From Gentiana macrophylla (taxonomy: Eukaryota; Streptophyta; Magnoliopsida; Gentianales; Gentianaceae), in the NCBI GenBank assembly GCA_026214975.1, contig JAOBSW010001004.1:59703-123702 (forward strand): DNA of 64,000 bases, read 5' to 3'. Made by a program: the position numbers and the translations under genes. Shown piece after piece: positions 45,672-57,317 of this stretch (position 1 is its first letter; every line of letters begins with the position of its first letter). The notes under the pieces are model-generated. The model had not been told where the DNA came from. It saw only the letters and a list, made by a program, of their open reading frames with translations, and made no database searches.

Positions 45672-45739
45672 ATTAGCGCAACAATTAGCTACTAGCGCAA
45701 TCAATATTCTTAATATTCTTTGTTAAGATAGGTAGCAAG

Positions 45740-46100
45740 TTAGGTCTCCTCCCTTGACCAACTTGAGGGGTGGTAATAGCGTGTAACAATTATACCAAAA
45801 TTATTTATTATTTATTGTAATTACTAGAGTAGCCTAGAATCTTCCACTACCATGTATATATACATTGTAAATCATTGACTTAAGTGTGAATATCAATTAT
45901 ACAAAAAAATATCCTCCAGAATCCCTTCTGTTAATGTGTACCCCTACAGAAAATCATAAGTTTTTTTTACTTCATTAAACCTTATAGACACAAACCTCTC
46001 TTCTCTTCTCTTCCTCCCTCCCTCTTATCCCTCGATTTATGTCAATTTAAAGACCCAAACCCGTCTTATTCATTATCTACATCTGTTTGTTAGCAATTGT
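45740..46100. mobile_element. Copia-like 3' end or LTR remnant (left arm)
   Basis: CTTGACCAACTTGAGGGGTGG at about 45754 looks like the end of a copia polyprotein region and a polypurine tract, followed by an LTR-like AT-rich stretch with ATGTATATATACAT. No second LTR or coding domain is present. The mirror copy is at about 57420-57780. Confidence 0.35.
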
Positions 46101-46203
46101 AGGAGCTCAGAGTTCGACCTTCTTCTTATATTTCTCCAGTCCATCAAGCATTAGTTAGTTTGATGTAATTTTGTTTGAATATGGCGAAAAGAATAAGCAA
46201 CTG

Positions 46204-46430
46204 CACTACAAAAAATTAATCTTTTTGTGACTAAATCCTGATGACAGATAAAAAAATTGTCACAACAGGGTGATTTCTGGTAACATAACATTCTTTGTCA
46301 CGAAATCATGTATTATTAGTGAGAAAATATTTATTTTGTTGCCTCAAGCTTGATAGGTTGTGGTAATATAATTTCCCTCGCATGTGGTGGGGAAATTCAT
46401 CAGGCAATTTGAGTCTGTAAATTTCCATAT
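46204..46430 (+). mobile_element. CACTA-type terminus, left-arm copy
   Basis: CACTACAAAAAATTAATC starts at 46204, followed by GTGAC and GTCACAA motifs over 130 bp. Its mirror image ends at 57317. No partner end lies within the arm, so each arm holds one truncated CACTA end. Confidence 0.6.
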
Positions 46431-47030
46431 ATTGAGGAAGGAGAAGGAGGGAGGATGAATTTTTTTTAAGAGATAGAGAGATGGGTGAATGAATTCGATG
46501 TAGCCCGGCCTAATGAAAACAGTGTTTTTTTAAAAATAAATCCAACTTTCGTTAAAAAAATATTTTTAAGAAAAAACAATATACATGCCATGAATTTTAG
46601 CCTCGCCATGTGGAAAATATTGCCTGGCCTTAGAGAAAATTACCCCGGCTTCCTGCAAACATGCATATCCCTGCCCGATGAAAAAATAGTCCAGCCACGT
46701 GGTGTTTTTGGCAGGGTTATGATTGTATAAATTAAAAGGACACTGTTTGGGACCACGGTCAATTTACTCGGGCGACACACATCGTGTAAATTTCGTCTTT
46801 GTAGAGGTCAAAATCTATTTTCTACCCTTCCGGAGTCAAATTTTGTGTATAATTTCAACTCTGGTGGAGTGGAAAACAGATTTCGATCTCTACAAAGACG
46901 AAATTTGCACAACGTGTGGTGCCAGTATCAATGCCCAAATTAAATATAGGAGTATAAACAATACAAAAAAAATCATTTTTGCCCAAAAGTATATATATTT
47001 TGAATTTCCGTCAAGAAAGAAACAAAGGGA
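46430..47030. mobile_element. MULE-like fold-back family member with nested hairpin, left-arm copy
   Basis: GAATTCGATGTAGCCCGGCC, CCACGTGG and TTATGATTGTATAAATTAAA match the ends of the element at 21216-22790. The run is interrupted by a hairpin (46783-46914) whose arms are CGTGTAAATTTCGTCTTTGT and its complement. Its mirror is at 56515-57095. Confidence 0.5.
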
Positions 47031-47031
47031 A

Positions 47032-47067
<36 letters not shown>

Positions 47068-47308
47068 CAACAGTGCATTACATAATAGGTAGACACAAGA
47101 AACACGATAATCATGTCATATTGTTGACATGTTTTATTTTGCACAATAAACTTTAAACACAAGAAAGACACAGACAAATACAAAGACATGAGTCAAACTT
47201 AAGTAAAGAGCTCTTCCTCCCATAGTACGTACGTACGTTAATTTGGATTCTCAACGCATCGAAAATGCGCGCATCTCGATCGCGTGGAAATTCTCTCTTG
47301 GCCCAAAG

Positions 47309-47907
47309 TTACTCCTCCTCATCAGTCGAACTTTCATTATCACTCGAACTTACTTCACGTTCTTCGCACTCGAATTTTTCCTTATCACATTTGCAATTCT
47401 CAAAATCGCATTTTGGTTTCTTTCTTGAGCAGGTATCTTCATCACATGGACCGACAGTATATATTTTTAAGGATCCCATTCCCAAGTTCAATCTTTTAGC
47501 TGCCGCCACTCTGCCTGCAATTACTATTAATTGTTATCGATCAGTATATTTCATAATCATTAGAGGCCGCCGACTGCGGCCACGTGATCGTGAAAGTCAC
47601 GATGGCCTGGCTTGTCGTGACAGCGCGTGGGAACTGCGCAGAACTCGAAGTGATGATATGCACGTGAAAGAGATAAATCGCAGGAAAAAGAAGTGGGTAA
47701 CGGAAAAAAAAAAAAAAAAAAAAAAAAAAAGGTACAGTAAAAACACATACCATTCGGTGCAGTGCTGCCGATATTTGCTTTGCCGGCCGGAAGACGTGAT
47801 GCTGCAGTGCCAGTAATTGCTTTGCCTGCAGGGAACCGGGCTTGAACAAACACGAAAATGCACAGCAATGTTACTAAAATGATCGGCAGCTTCATTGCGG
47901 CAACCAT
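47309..47907 (-). CDS. Small secreted cysteine-containing protein, left-arm copy (two exons)
   Basis: Exons 47751-47907 and 47309-47514 on the minus strand, joined by a GT-AG intron in phase 1, encode 120 residues. Residues 1-23 are a signal peptide (ends FVQA). Residues 24-51 are two 14-residue repeats beginning RFPAGKA and RLPAGKA. Residues 59-60 are KR, a possible processing site. Cysteines 76, 81, 88, 93, 95 and 102 give C-x4-C-x6-C-x4-C-x-C-x6-C, followed by an acidic Ser/Glu tail ending DEEE. I know no family with this layout; a secreted peptide precursor or small cysteine-rich protein is inferred. Coding sequence is intact and identical in protein to the right-arm copy. The intron has a 27-base homopolymer that the other copy lacks. 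Confidence 0.72.
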
Positions 47908-48011
47908 CTTGATTTTTGTATATTATGCTATTAGAAACAATGATATATATATGTAGGAAAAAGTGATAGGATGAGATTAATTGCTTACTTGCTTTCATCC
48001 TAAAACCTTCC

Positions 48012-48020
48012 TATTTATAT
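48012..48020 (-). promoter_or_regulatory. TATA box of the left-arm secreted-protein gene
   Basis: TATAAATAG on the minus strand, about 105 bases upstream of the ATG at 47907, identical in position to the right-arm copy at 55518-55526. Confidence 0.6.
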
Positions 48021-48090
48021 TACTTGTTCAACTTCAAGGCCGTTCGCTAGCTAGCTCACTTTATTTACTCAGTGTCATAAATATCTATAT

Positions 48091-50525
48091 ATTTGTTGAC
48101 AAACGTCTCTCATTCTTTACTTCAAAAGCGATTATTGTAATTGATTGATCGAGTTGGTCATAAACCAAACAAATTGAGCCGGATCATGTGACGCGGGAAT
48201 ATTCAAATGCTTGCCGTCTCATAAATTCAATGTAACCGGTATTCAAATGCTTATGTGTGTTTTTTAGTACCTTTTTTTTTTATCCTTCTGATCTACACGG
48301 AGGTTCGGGAATATGCAATTGCCTAAAGGGTCCTCTTTTGTTACTCACCGATTCGATCCCCCTCCCCTCCTCTCCTCTCCGGCCTCCCCTCCCCTCCGTC
48401 CCTCCCCTCCTTAAACTAATTATAGCTATGGTGACTAGAAGCATTAGCAGTCGAGCAAAACTACATAACTATTATTCATGATTTTGTATGTTTAGGTCAT
48501 GTGTTTTAACCGAGAAAAAATTACGGGAGTTATTATTTGAAAAGAGAGAATGGCGGCTGCACCTCAAAAATCGGGATTTATCATTACTTATCTCGATCCA
48601 CTATCCCATTATCCTTATTTATCGTGATTCTTATTCAGATAATCACACCATGTACTACCCACTAGTACTACGTTTGTACAACACCCTCTCACGCGTAATT
48701 ATGAAAGTCTGTGTTCACACTCAAATCTTTCCACTATATAAGCGATACTTCTCTATTTACATATATCTTTACGCACTCATTGCAATCAAACCCTTATTTT
48801 CAGAAATTTCATAGCTTTCAAATTTCTCCAAGTACTGCAATGGCTTCATCTTCCACAAAACCGCTAACAGCAAAGCAATATGAAGACTTCATTCAAACTC
48901 GGTCATTCTTCCGACCCATACATTATCTCAATCTGTGTGAAGGCAATCCACAAGCACAAAGGTTGGTGACTGGGTGCACCAAATTAGGGTTAACAACTTT
49001 TCTCAACCCACACATCCATGGTTTGAGCTATAAGAATCTGATCTCATTCTGGAAGAATGCTAAGTTTGTGCAAGGACGCATCACTGAGGATTGTCAACTA
49101 ATCCCTGACAAGATTACAACAACTGTCAATGGCTAGAAATTGACGATAACAACAAACTTACACAATCAACATCTCAAGCTTTCCAAAAATGGCCCACAAG
49201 ATTGGAAAATGCTCGTGTTGAAGATCCATAATCGAGAAGTAATTATTAATCCCTTGACAGAATAATTTTGTCATTAATGCTCAAGTGTATAAGTGAATTG
49301 AGCTACTCGTGAGTGTCATGTTTTGGAGTGTAGTGAAATAAGTAATATATATATATATATATATATATTGCAGTGATTGGTTGTGTTGTTTTATTCAATA
49401 TGTTAACCTTTCAATTTATAATATTTGTTGACAAACGTCTCTCATTCTTTACTTCAAAAGCGATTATTGTAATTGATTGAGTTGGTCATAAACCAAACAA
49501 ATTGAGCCGGATCATGTGACGCGGGAATATTCAAATGTTTGCCGTCTCATAAATTCAATGTAACCGGTATTCAAATGCTTATGTGTGTTTTTTAGTACCT
49601 TTTTTTTTTTATCCTTCTACACGCAGGTTCAGGAATATGCAATTGCCTAAAGGGTCCTCTTTTGTTACTCACCGATTCGATCCCCCCTCCCCTCCTCTCC
49701 TCTCCGGCCTCCCCTCCCCTCCGTCCCTCCCTCCTTAAACTAATTATAGCTATGGCGACTAGAGTCGTTAGCAGTTCGAGCCAAACTACATAACTATTAT
49801 TCTTGATTTTGTTTGTTTAGGTCATGTGTTTTAACGAGAAAAAAATACGGAGTTATTATTTGAAAAGAGAGAATGGCGTTTGCACCTCAAAAATCGGGAT
49901 TTATCATTACTTATCTCAATCCACTATCCCATTATCCTTATTTATCGTGATTCTTATTCAGATAATCACACCATGTACTACCCACTACGTTTGTACAACA
50001 CCCTCTCACGCGTAATTATGAAAGTCTGTGTTCACACTCAAATCTTTCCACTATATAAGCGATACTTCTCTATTTACATAAATCTTTACGCACTCATTGC
50101 AATCAAACCCTTATTTTCAGAAATTTCATAGCTTTCAAATTTCTCCAAGTACTGCAATGGCTTCATCTTCCACAAAACCACTAACAGCAAAGATATATGA
50201 AGACTTCATTCAAACTCGGTCATTCTTCCGACCTATACATTATCTCATCTGTGTGAAGGCAATCCACAAGCACAAAGGTTGGCGGTTGGGTGCACCAAAT
50301 TAGGGTTAACAACTTTTCTCAACCCACACATCCATGATTTGTGCTATAAGAATCTGATCTCATTATGGAAGAATGCTATGTTTGTGCAAGGACGCATCAC
50401 TGAGGATTGTCAACTAATCCCTGACAAGATTACAACAACTGTCAATGGCTAGAAATTGATGATAACAACAAACTTACACAATCAACATCTCAAGCTATCA
50501 AAAAATGGCCCACAAGATTGGAAAA
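48091..50525 (+). repeat. Tandem duplication inside the left arm (units 48091-49210 and 49423-50525)
   Basis: Both units start ATTTGTTGACAAACGTCTCT and run through a C/T-rich tract (CCCCTCCTCTCC...), a TATA-like CTATATAAGC, an ATG and the start of a retroelement-type ORF. They diverge after CACAAGATTGGAAAATG. The 210-bp link between them holds a (TA)n array at 49348-49371. Mirror units lie at about 54290-55450 and 52935-54050. Confidence 0.9.
48840..49136 (+). pseudogene. Retroelement-type ORF, left arm, copy 1 (truncated)
   Basis: ATG 48840 opens 98 codons starting MASSSTKPLTAKQYEDFIQT and including FWKNAKFVQGRITEDCQLIP. The FW-NA-x-I pattern resembles the putative plant transposon protein domain (Transposase_32, PF20167) found in some LTR retrotransposons. 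A TATA-like box (TATATAAGC, 48735) stands about 100 bp upstream. The frame ends early and the copy loses homology after 49210, so it is a 5' fragment. Confidence 0.5.
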
Positions 50526-51540
50526 TGTCGCGATGGATACATATGCTTTATGGCTGGAGATTGGGAAGGATGCAACCCTTGAAAATAAGCAATTAAATCG
50601 CTTGAGAACCGCCCTAAAGAAACCGATTGCAGAATATAGCTATTTGATTGGCAAATTGAATGAGGGAAAGCTGGGAGCATTGAATGCTATGACAGAAGTT
50701 AGAACCCGACAAATGGTAATAATCTATCAGGGATTGGATTTTGACTGGGGAACCTACATCTTCAACAGGATTAAAGAACAAATTGAAGGTGAGATTGATG
50801 TAGGGAAGAAGGTAAAGAGAGAAAGGATTGACAAAAAATAGGACCTTTCTGGGAAAGAAATCGTTTGGGATACCACTACACTACCTTTTGGAGCAGTTAA
50901 AGGTAAATACCATTCATTTACATCCTTTACACAATGTCAAGGTGATGTTCACCTATGTCAAAAAGGGCAAGGCAGGCCAGAAAAGAAAATAAACTGAAGA
51001 CAGTGGTTCTAAAAAGCAAAAGAGAACTAGGACATTCACTAGGGCATATGTGCAAAGAAGTACTAGAGTAGAATTCGTGCTCATTGATGATGAAGAGGAA
51101 GAAACTGTGGTGGAGGAAACCACACACAGAACATAAGAACAAGAAACTGGAGAAGGAGAGGAAAGAAATGAAGAGGTGGAGGATATCCTTGAGAGGGATA
51201 TTGATGATAGAGTTGGAAAGTATCTGGAGTGGAAGTTGAGTGATTCAAGGATCAAACTTTCATATTCTAATAATATGTTTGATGAGGAGGAATGGTTTTT
51301 CTTAATTTTGGGTGTCAAAACTCTCATTGTAATTCTTGATGAGAGACTTTTTTGGGATATGGTAGAAGAAGCAAAGGCAAAGGTTTTGCATTGCGAAAGT
51401 GAGGCGATTAAGATGATGCCCATGATAATGATGATAATAATGATGAGGATGATGCCAGGATGGTGGCAATGATGATGGTGGAAATGGGGAGGAGCGGATG
51501 CAATGGATGATGATAATCGACTTTTTTGAGTCTGTCTGTG
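50157..51540 (+). pseudogene. Retroelement-type ORF, left arm, copy 2 (longer, frameshifted)
   Basis: Starts like copy 1 at ATG 50157, then is broken by small frameshifts. Further frames continue the protein: 50518-50841 (ALKKPIAEYSYLIGKLNEGK, ALNAMTEVRTRQMVIIYQGL, FDWGTYIFNRIKEQI), a segment with NTIHLHPLHNVKVMFTYVKK, and an acidic C-terminal part at 51176-51470 (MEDILERDIDDRVGKYLEWK). Overall it resembles the uncharacterised plant-transposon-protein family, about 400 residues if complete. Not functional as read, unless the indels are sequencing errors. Confidence 0.5.
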
Positions 51541-51681
51541 CAAGCAAAGCAGAAGACAACAATAACGACAAAGTGCACCGGTGACGACTATACCGACTAA
51601 GAACACTCTACCCGGTGGAGAAGCGGGTGGCATGGCGGTTCCACCACCGACTTAGGACACTCAATACATCTCATTTGATAC

Positions 51682-51778
51682 ATCTGAAAGAGCAGCAGAT
51701 CCCACACAAGTTCAAGATACAGTAGTGCCTTAGAGGCGCAGCGGGAGCATTACATGGATCTAGAAGGTTCATTCCTGA
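51682..51778. other. Spacer at the centre of the palindrome
   Basis: About 97 bp that are not repeated in either arm, with a purine-rich start and GGCGCAGCGGGAGC in the middle. It probably marks the hairpin loop of the event that created the palindrome. Confidence 0.85.
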
Positions 51779-51925
51779 ATCAAATGAGATGTATTGAGTG
51801 TCCTAAGCTGGTGGTGGAACTGCCTATGCCAATCCCTTCTCCACTGGTAGAGTGTTCTTAGCGGTATAAAGAGTGTCACCGGTGCACTTTCTTTCATTAT
51901 TGTTGTCTTCTTCTTTGTTTCTTGC

Positions 51926-53309
51926 ATTGCACTCAAAAAGAGTCAGATTATCATCATCCATTGCATCTGCTCCTCCCCCATTTCCACCATCACTGCCACC
52001 ATCCTGGCATCATCCTCATCATTATTATCATCATTATCATGGGCATCATCTTAATCTGCCTCACTTTCAGAATGCAAAACCTTTGCCTTTGCTTCTTCTA
52101 CCATATCCCAAAAAAGTCTCTCATCAAGAATTACAATGAGAGTTTTGACACCCAAAATTAAGAAAAACCATTCCTCCTCATCAAACATATTATTAGAATA
52201 TGAAAGTTTGATCCTTGAATCACTCAACTTCCACTCCAGATACTTTCCAACTCTATCATCAATATCCCTCTCAAGGATATCCTCCACCTCTTCATTTCTT
52301 TCCTCTCCTTCTCCAGTTTCTTGTTCTTATGTTTCATGTGGTTTCCTCCACCACAGTTTCTTCCTCTTCATCATCAATGAGCACGAATTCTACTCTAGTA
52401 CTTCTTTGCACATATGCCCTAGTGAATGTCCTAGTTCTCTTTTGCTTTTTAGAACCACTGTCTTCAGTTTATTTTCTTTTCTGGCCTGCCTTGCCCTTTT
52501 TGACATAGGTGAACATCACCTTGACATTGTGTAAAGGATGTAAATGAATGGTATTTACCTTTAACTGCTCCAAAAGGTAGTGTAGTGGTATCCCAAACGA
52601 TTTCTTTCCCAGAAAGGTCCTATTTTTTGTCAATCCTTTCTCTGCTACCTTCTTCCCTACATCAATCTCACCTTTAATTTGTTCTTTAATCCTGTTGAAG
52701 ATGTAGGTTCCCCAGTCAAAATCCAATCCCTGATAGATTATTACCATTTGTCGGGTTCTAACTTCTGTCATAGCATTCAATGCTCCCAGCTTTCCCTCAT
52801 TCAATTTGCCAATCAAATAGCTATATTCGCAATCGGTTTCTTTAGGTATGGTTCTCAAGCGATTTAATTGCTTATTTTCAAGGGTTGCATCCTTCCCAAT
52901 CTCCACCATAAAGCATATGTATCCATCGCGACATTTTCCAATCTTGTGGGCCATTTTTGATAGCTTGAGATGTTGATTGTGTAAGTTTGTTGTTATCATC
53001 AATTTCTAGCCATTGACAGATTGTTGTAATCTTGTCGTGATTAGTTGACAATCCTCGATGATGCGTCCCTGCACAAACATAGCATTCTTCCATAATGAGA
53101 TCGATTCTTATAGCACAAATCATGGATGTAATGGGGTTGAGAAAAGTTGTTAACCCTAATTTGGTGCACCTAACCGCCAACCTTTGTGCTTGTGGATTGC
53201 CTTCACACTGAGATGAGATAATGTATAGGTCGGAAGAATGACCGAGAGTTTGAATGAAGTCTTCATATATCTTTTACTCATTAGTGGTTTTTGTGGAAGA
53301 TGAAGCCAT
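51926..53309 (-). pseudogene. Retroelement-type ORF, right arm, mirror of copy 2
   Basis: Inverted counterpart of 50157-51540, start at 53309. Frames at 52051-52287 (acidic end), 52469-53002 and 53156-53309 carry the same protein with frameshifts at partly different places from the left copy. That pattern suggests read errors or independent decay. Confidence 0.5.
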
Positions 53310-54099
53310 TGCAAGATATTTTGGAGAAATTTGAAAGCTATGAAATTTCGAAAATAAGGGTTTGATTGCAATGAGTGCGAAAGATTTATGTAAATAGAGA
53401 AGTATCGCTTATATAGTGGAAAGATTTGAGTGTGAACACAGACTTTCATAATTACGCGTGAGAGGGTGTTGTACAAACGTAGTGGGTAGTACATGGTGTG
53501 ATTATCTGAATAAGAATCACGATAAATAAGGATAATGGGATAGTGGATTGAGATAAGTAATGATAAATCCCGATTTTTGAGGTGCAGCCGCCATTCTCTC
53601 TTTTCAAATAATAACTCCCGTATTTTTTTCTCGGTTAAAACACATGACCTAAACAAACAAAATCAAGAATAATAGTTATGTAGTTTGGCTCGACTCGTTA
53701 ACAGCTCTAGTCGCCATAGCTATAATTAATTTAAGGAGGGGAGGGACGGAGGGGAGGGGAGGCCGGAGAGGAGAGGAGGGGAGGGGGGATCGAATCGGTG
53801 AGTAACAAAAGAGGACCCTTTAGGCAATTGCATATTCCTGAACCTGCGTGTAGAAGGATAAAAAAAAAAAGGTACTAAAAAACACACATAAGCATTTGAA
53901 TACCGGTTACATTGAATTTATGAGACGGCAAACATTTGAATATTCCCGCGTCACATGATCCGGCTCAATTTGTTTGGTTTATGACCAACTCAATCAATTA
54001 CAATAATCGCTTTTGAAGTAAAGAATGAGAGACGTTTGTCAACAAATATTATAAATTGAAAGGTTAACATATTGAATAAAACAACACAACCAATCATTG

Positions 54100-54103
<4 letters not shown>

Positions 54104-54183
<80 letters not shown>
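54104..54183. repeat. (TA)n microsatellite, right arm
   Basis: About 80 bp; the mirrored array in the left arm (49348-49371) is only about 24 bp, the largest length difference between the arms. Confidence 0.95.
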
Positions 54184-54185
<2 letters not shown>

Positions 54186-54389
54186 CTTATTTCACTACAC
54201 TCCAAAACATGACACTCACTAAAGAAATTTCAATTCACTTATACACTTGAGCATTAATGACAAAATTATTCGTCAAGGGATTAATAATTACTTCTCGATT
54301 ATGGATCTTCAACACGAGCATTTTCCAATCTTGTGGGCCATTTTTGGAAAGCTTGAGATGTTGATTGTGTAAGTTTGTTGTTATCGTCA

Positions 54390-54688
54390 ATTTCTAGCCA
54401 TTGACAGTTGTTGTAATCTTGTCAGGGATTAGTTGACAATCCTCAGTGATGCGTCCTTGCACAAACTTAGCATTCTTCCAGAATGAGATCAGATTCTTAT
54501 AGCTCAAACCATGGATGTGTGGGTTGAGAAAAGTTGTTAACCCTAATTTGGTGCACCCAGTCACCAACCTTTGTGCTTGTGGATTGCCTTCACATGATTG
54601 AGATAATGTATGGGTCGGAAGAATGACCGAGTTTGAATGAAGTCTTCATATTGCTTTGTCATAAGCGTTTTGTGGAAGATGAAGCCAT
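54390..54688 (-). pseudogene. Retroelement-type ORF, right arm, mirror of copy 1
   Basis: Inverted counterpart of 48840-49136, start ATG at 54688. Small indels (for example GTCATAAGCG where the left copy has GCTAACAGC) break the frame after a few codons. Confidence 0.5.
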
Positions 54689-55517
54689 TCAAAGATTACT
54701 TGGAGAAATTTGAAAGCTATGAAATTTACGAAAATAAGGGTTTGATTGCAATGAAAAGCGTAAAGATATATGTAAATAGAGAAGTATCGCTTATATAGTG
54801 GAAAGATTTGAGTGTGAACATGCACTTTCATAATTACGGCGTGAGAGGGTGTTGTACAAACGTAGTACTAAGTGGGTAGTACATGGTGTGATTATCTCGA
54901 ATAAGAATCACGATAAATAAGGATAATGGGATAGTGGATCGAGATAAGTAATGATAAATCCCGATTTTTGAGGTGCAACCGCCATTCTCTCTTTTCAAAA
55001 ATAATAACTCCGTAATTTTTTCTCGGTTAAAACACATGACCTAAACATACAAAATCATGAATAATAGTTATGTAGTTTTGCTCGACTCGTTAACAGCTCT
55101 AGTCACCATAGCTATAATTAGTTTAAGGAGGGGAGGGACGGAGGGGAGGGGAGGCCGGAGAGGAGAGGAGGGGAGGGGGGATCGAATCGGTGAGTAACAA
55201 AAGAGGACCCTTTAGGCAATTGCATATTCCCGAACCTCCGTGTAGATCAGAAGGATAAAAAAAAAAGGTACTAAAAAACACACATAAGCATTTGAATACC
55301 GGTTACATTGAATTTATGAGACGGCAAGCATTTGAATATTCCCGCGTCACATGATCCGGCTCAATTTGTTTGGTTTATGACCAACTCGATCAATCAATTA
55401 CAATAATCGCTTTTGAAGTAAAGAATGAGAGACGTTTGTCAACAAATATATAGATATTTATGACACTGAGTAAATAAAGTGAGCTAGCTAGCGAACGGCC
55501 TTGAAGTTGAACAAGTA

Positions 55518-55526
55518 ATATAAATA
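55518..55526 (+). promoter_or_regulatory. TATA box of the right-arm secreted-protein gene
   Basis: ATATAAATA about 105 bases before the ATG at 55631. An out-of-frame upstream ATG at 55540 lies about 20 bases after the TATA box, probably before the transcription start, so it may not matter. Confidence 0.6.
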
Positions 55527-55630
55527 GGAAGGTTTTAGGATGAAAGCAAGTAAGCAATTAATCTCATCCTATCACTTTTTCCTACATATATATATCATTG
55601 TTTCTAATAGCATAATATACAAAAATCAAG

Positions 55631-56213
55631 ATGGTTGCCGCAATGAAGCTGCCGATCATTTTAGTAACATTGCTGTGCATTTTCGTGTTTGTTCAAGCCC
55701 GGTTCCCTGCAGGCAAAGCAATTACTGGCACTGCAGCATCACGTCTTCCGGCCGGCAAAGCAAATATCGGCAGCACTGCACCGAATGGTATGTGTTTTTA
55801 CTGTACCTTTTTTTCCTTTCCGTTACCCACTTCTTTTTCCTGCGATTTATCTCTTTCACGTGCATATCATCACTTCGAGTTCTGCGCAGTTCCCACGCGC
55901 TGTCACGACAAGCCAGGCCATCGTACTCACCGATCACGTGGCCCGCAGTCGGCGGCCTCTAATGATTATGAAATATACTGATCGATAACAATTAATAGTA
56001 ATTGCAGGCAGAGTGGCGGCAGCTAAAAGATTGAACTTGGGAATGGGATCCTTAAAAATATATACTGTCGGTCCATGTGATGAAGATACCTGCTCAAGAA
56101 AGAAACCAAAATGCGATTTTGAGAATTGCAAATGTGATAAGGAAAAATTCGAGTGCGAAGAACGTGAAGTAAGTTCGAGTGATAATGAAAGTTCGACTGA
56201 TGAGGAGGAGTAA
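55631..56213 (+). CDS. Small secreted cysteine-containing protein, right-arm copy (two exons)
   Basis: Exons 55631-55787 and 56008-56213; donor GTATGTG, acceptor TTGCAG, intron 220 bp, phase 1. Translation is identical to the left-arm copy over all 120 residues: signal peptide 1-23, two PAGKA repeats (24-51), dibasic KR at 59-60, six cysteines between 76 and 102, acidic C-terminus. The two copies point away from the palindrome centre. Their introns differ by the homopolymer and a few bases while the exons agree, which fits recent duplication, perhaps with selection. Product family unknown. Confidence 0.72.
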
Positions 56214-56514
56214 CTTTGGGCCAAGAGAGAATTTCCACGCGATCGAGATGCGCGCATTTCCGATGCGTTGAGAATCAAATTAACGTACGTACGTACTATG
56301 GGAGGAAGAGCTCTTACTTAAGTTTGACTCATGTCTTTGTATTTGTCTGTGTCTTTCTTGTGTTTAAAGTTTATTGTGTAAAATAAAACATGTCAACAAT
56401 ATGACATGATTATCGTGTTTCTTGTGTCTACCTATTATGTAATGCACTGTTGTCTTTTTTTTTTTTTTTTTTTTTTTTTTTTCTTTTTCTTATTTCCTTT
56501 GTTTCTTTCTTGAC

Positions 56515-57095
56515 GGAAATTCAAAATATATATACTTTGGGCAAAAATGATTTTTGTGTATTGTTTATACTCCTATATTTAATTCGGGCATTGATATATC
56601 TAAGATGCATTGCGTCATAAGAAATTTCGTCTTTGTAGAGATCGAAATCTGTTTTCCACTCCACCAGAGTTGAAATTATACACAAAATTTGACTCTGGAA
56701 GGGTAGAAAATAGATTTTGACCTCTACAAAGTCGAAATTTACACGACGATAATCGGCGCCGAAAGAAATTGACCGTGGTCCCAAACAGTGTCCTTTTAAT
56801 TTATACAATCATAACCCTGCCAAAAACACCACGTGGCTGGACTATTTTTTCATCGGGCAGGATATGCATGTTTGCAGGAAGCCGGGTAATTTTCTCTAAG
56901 GCCAGGCAATATTTTCCACATGGCGAGGCTAAAATTCATGGCATGTATATTGTTTTTCTTAAAAATATTTTTTTAACGAAAGTTGGATTTATTTTTAAAA
57001 ACACTGTTTTCATTAGGCCGGGCTACATCGAATTCATTCACCCATCTCTCTATCTCTTAAAAAAATTCATCCTCCCTCCTTCTCCTTCCTCAATA
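56515..57095. mobile_element. MULE-like fold-back family member, right-arm copy
   Basis: Mirror of 46430-47030, with a T-run of about 25 bases at its edge (56457-56481) and the same nested hairpin, here with a few base changes. Confidence 0.5.
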
Positions 57096-57317
57096 TATGG
57101 AAATTTACAGACTCAAATTGCCTGATGAATTTCCCACCACATGCGAGGGAAATTATATTACCACAACCTATCAAGCTTGAGGCAACAAAATAAATATTTT
57201 CTCACTAATAATACATGATTTCGTGACAAAGAATGTTATGTTACCAGAAATCACCCTGTTGTGACAATTTTTTATCTGTCATCAGGATTTAGTCACAAAA
57301 GATTAATTTTTGTAGTG
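57090..57317 (-). mobile_element. CACTA-type terminus, right-arm copy
   Basis: Ends TTTTTGTAGTG at 57317, the mirror of the CACTA start at 46204; homopolymer lengths differ by one base in three places from the left copy. Confidence 0.6.

Larger units (their letters stand above)
45672..51681 (+). repeat. Left arm of the large palindrome (about 6.0 kb)
   Basis: The reverse complement of this stretch is 51779-57850. Checked at many points along the arm (both ends, the CACTA terminus, both exons of the secreted-protein gene, the tandem units, the centre) it matches with only small indels, mostly homopolymer or dinucleotide length differences. Outer edge ATTAGCGCAACAATTAGC at 45672; inner edge ACATCTCATTTGAT at about 51681. 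Confidence 0.95.

Noticed and set aside
50953..51633. 226-codon Ser/Leu-rich frame (minus) in the palindrome arm
   Set aside because: Antisense shadow of the acidic C-terminal part of the retroelement-type ORF.
55540..55962. 140-codon frame overlapping the secreted-protein gene
   Set aside because: It starts at about the transcription start, is in another frame, and crosses the intron; the spliced 120-residue product is better supported.
46204..57317. One complete 11-kb CACTA transposon
   Set aside because: The inverted duplication continues past both CACTA ends, so the ends are mirror copies of one terminus; no transposase is present.
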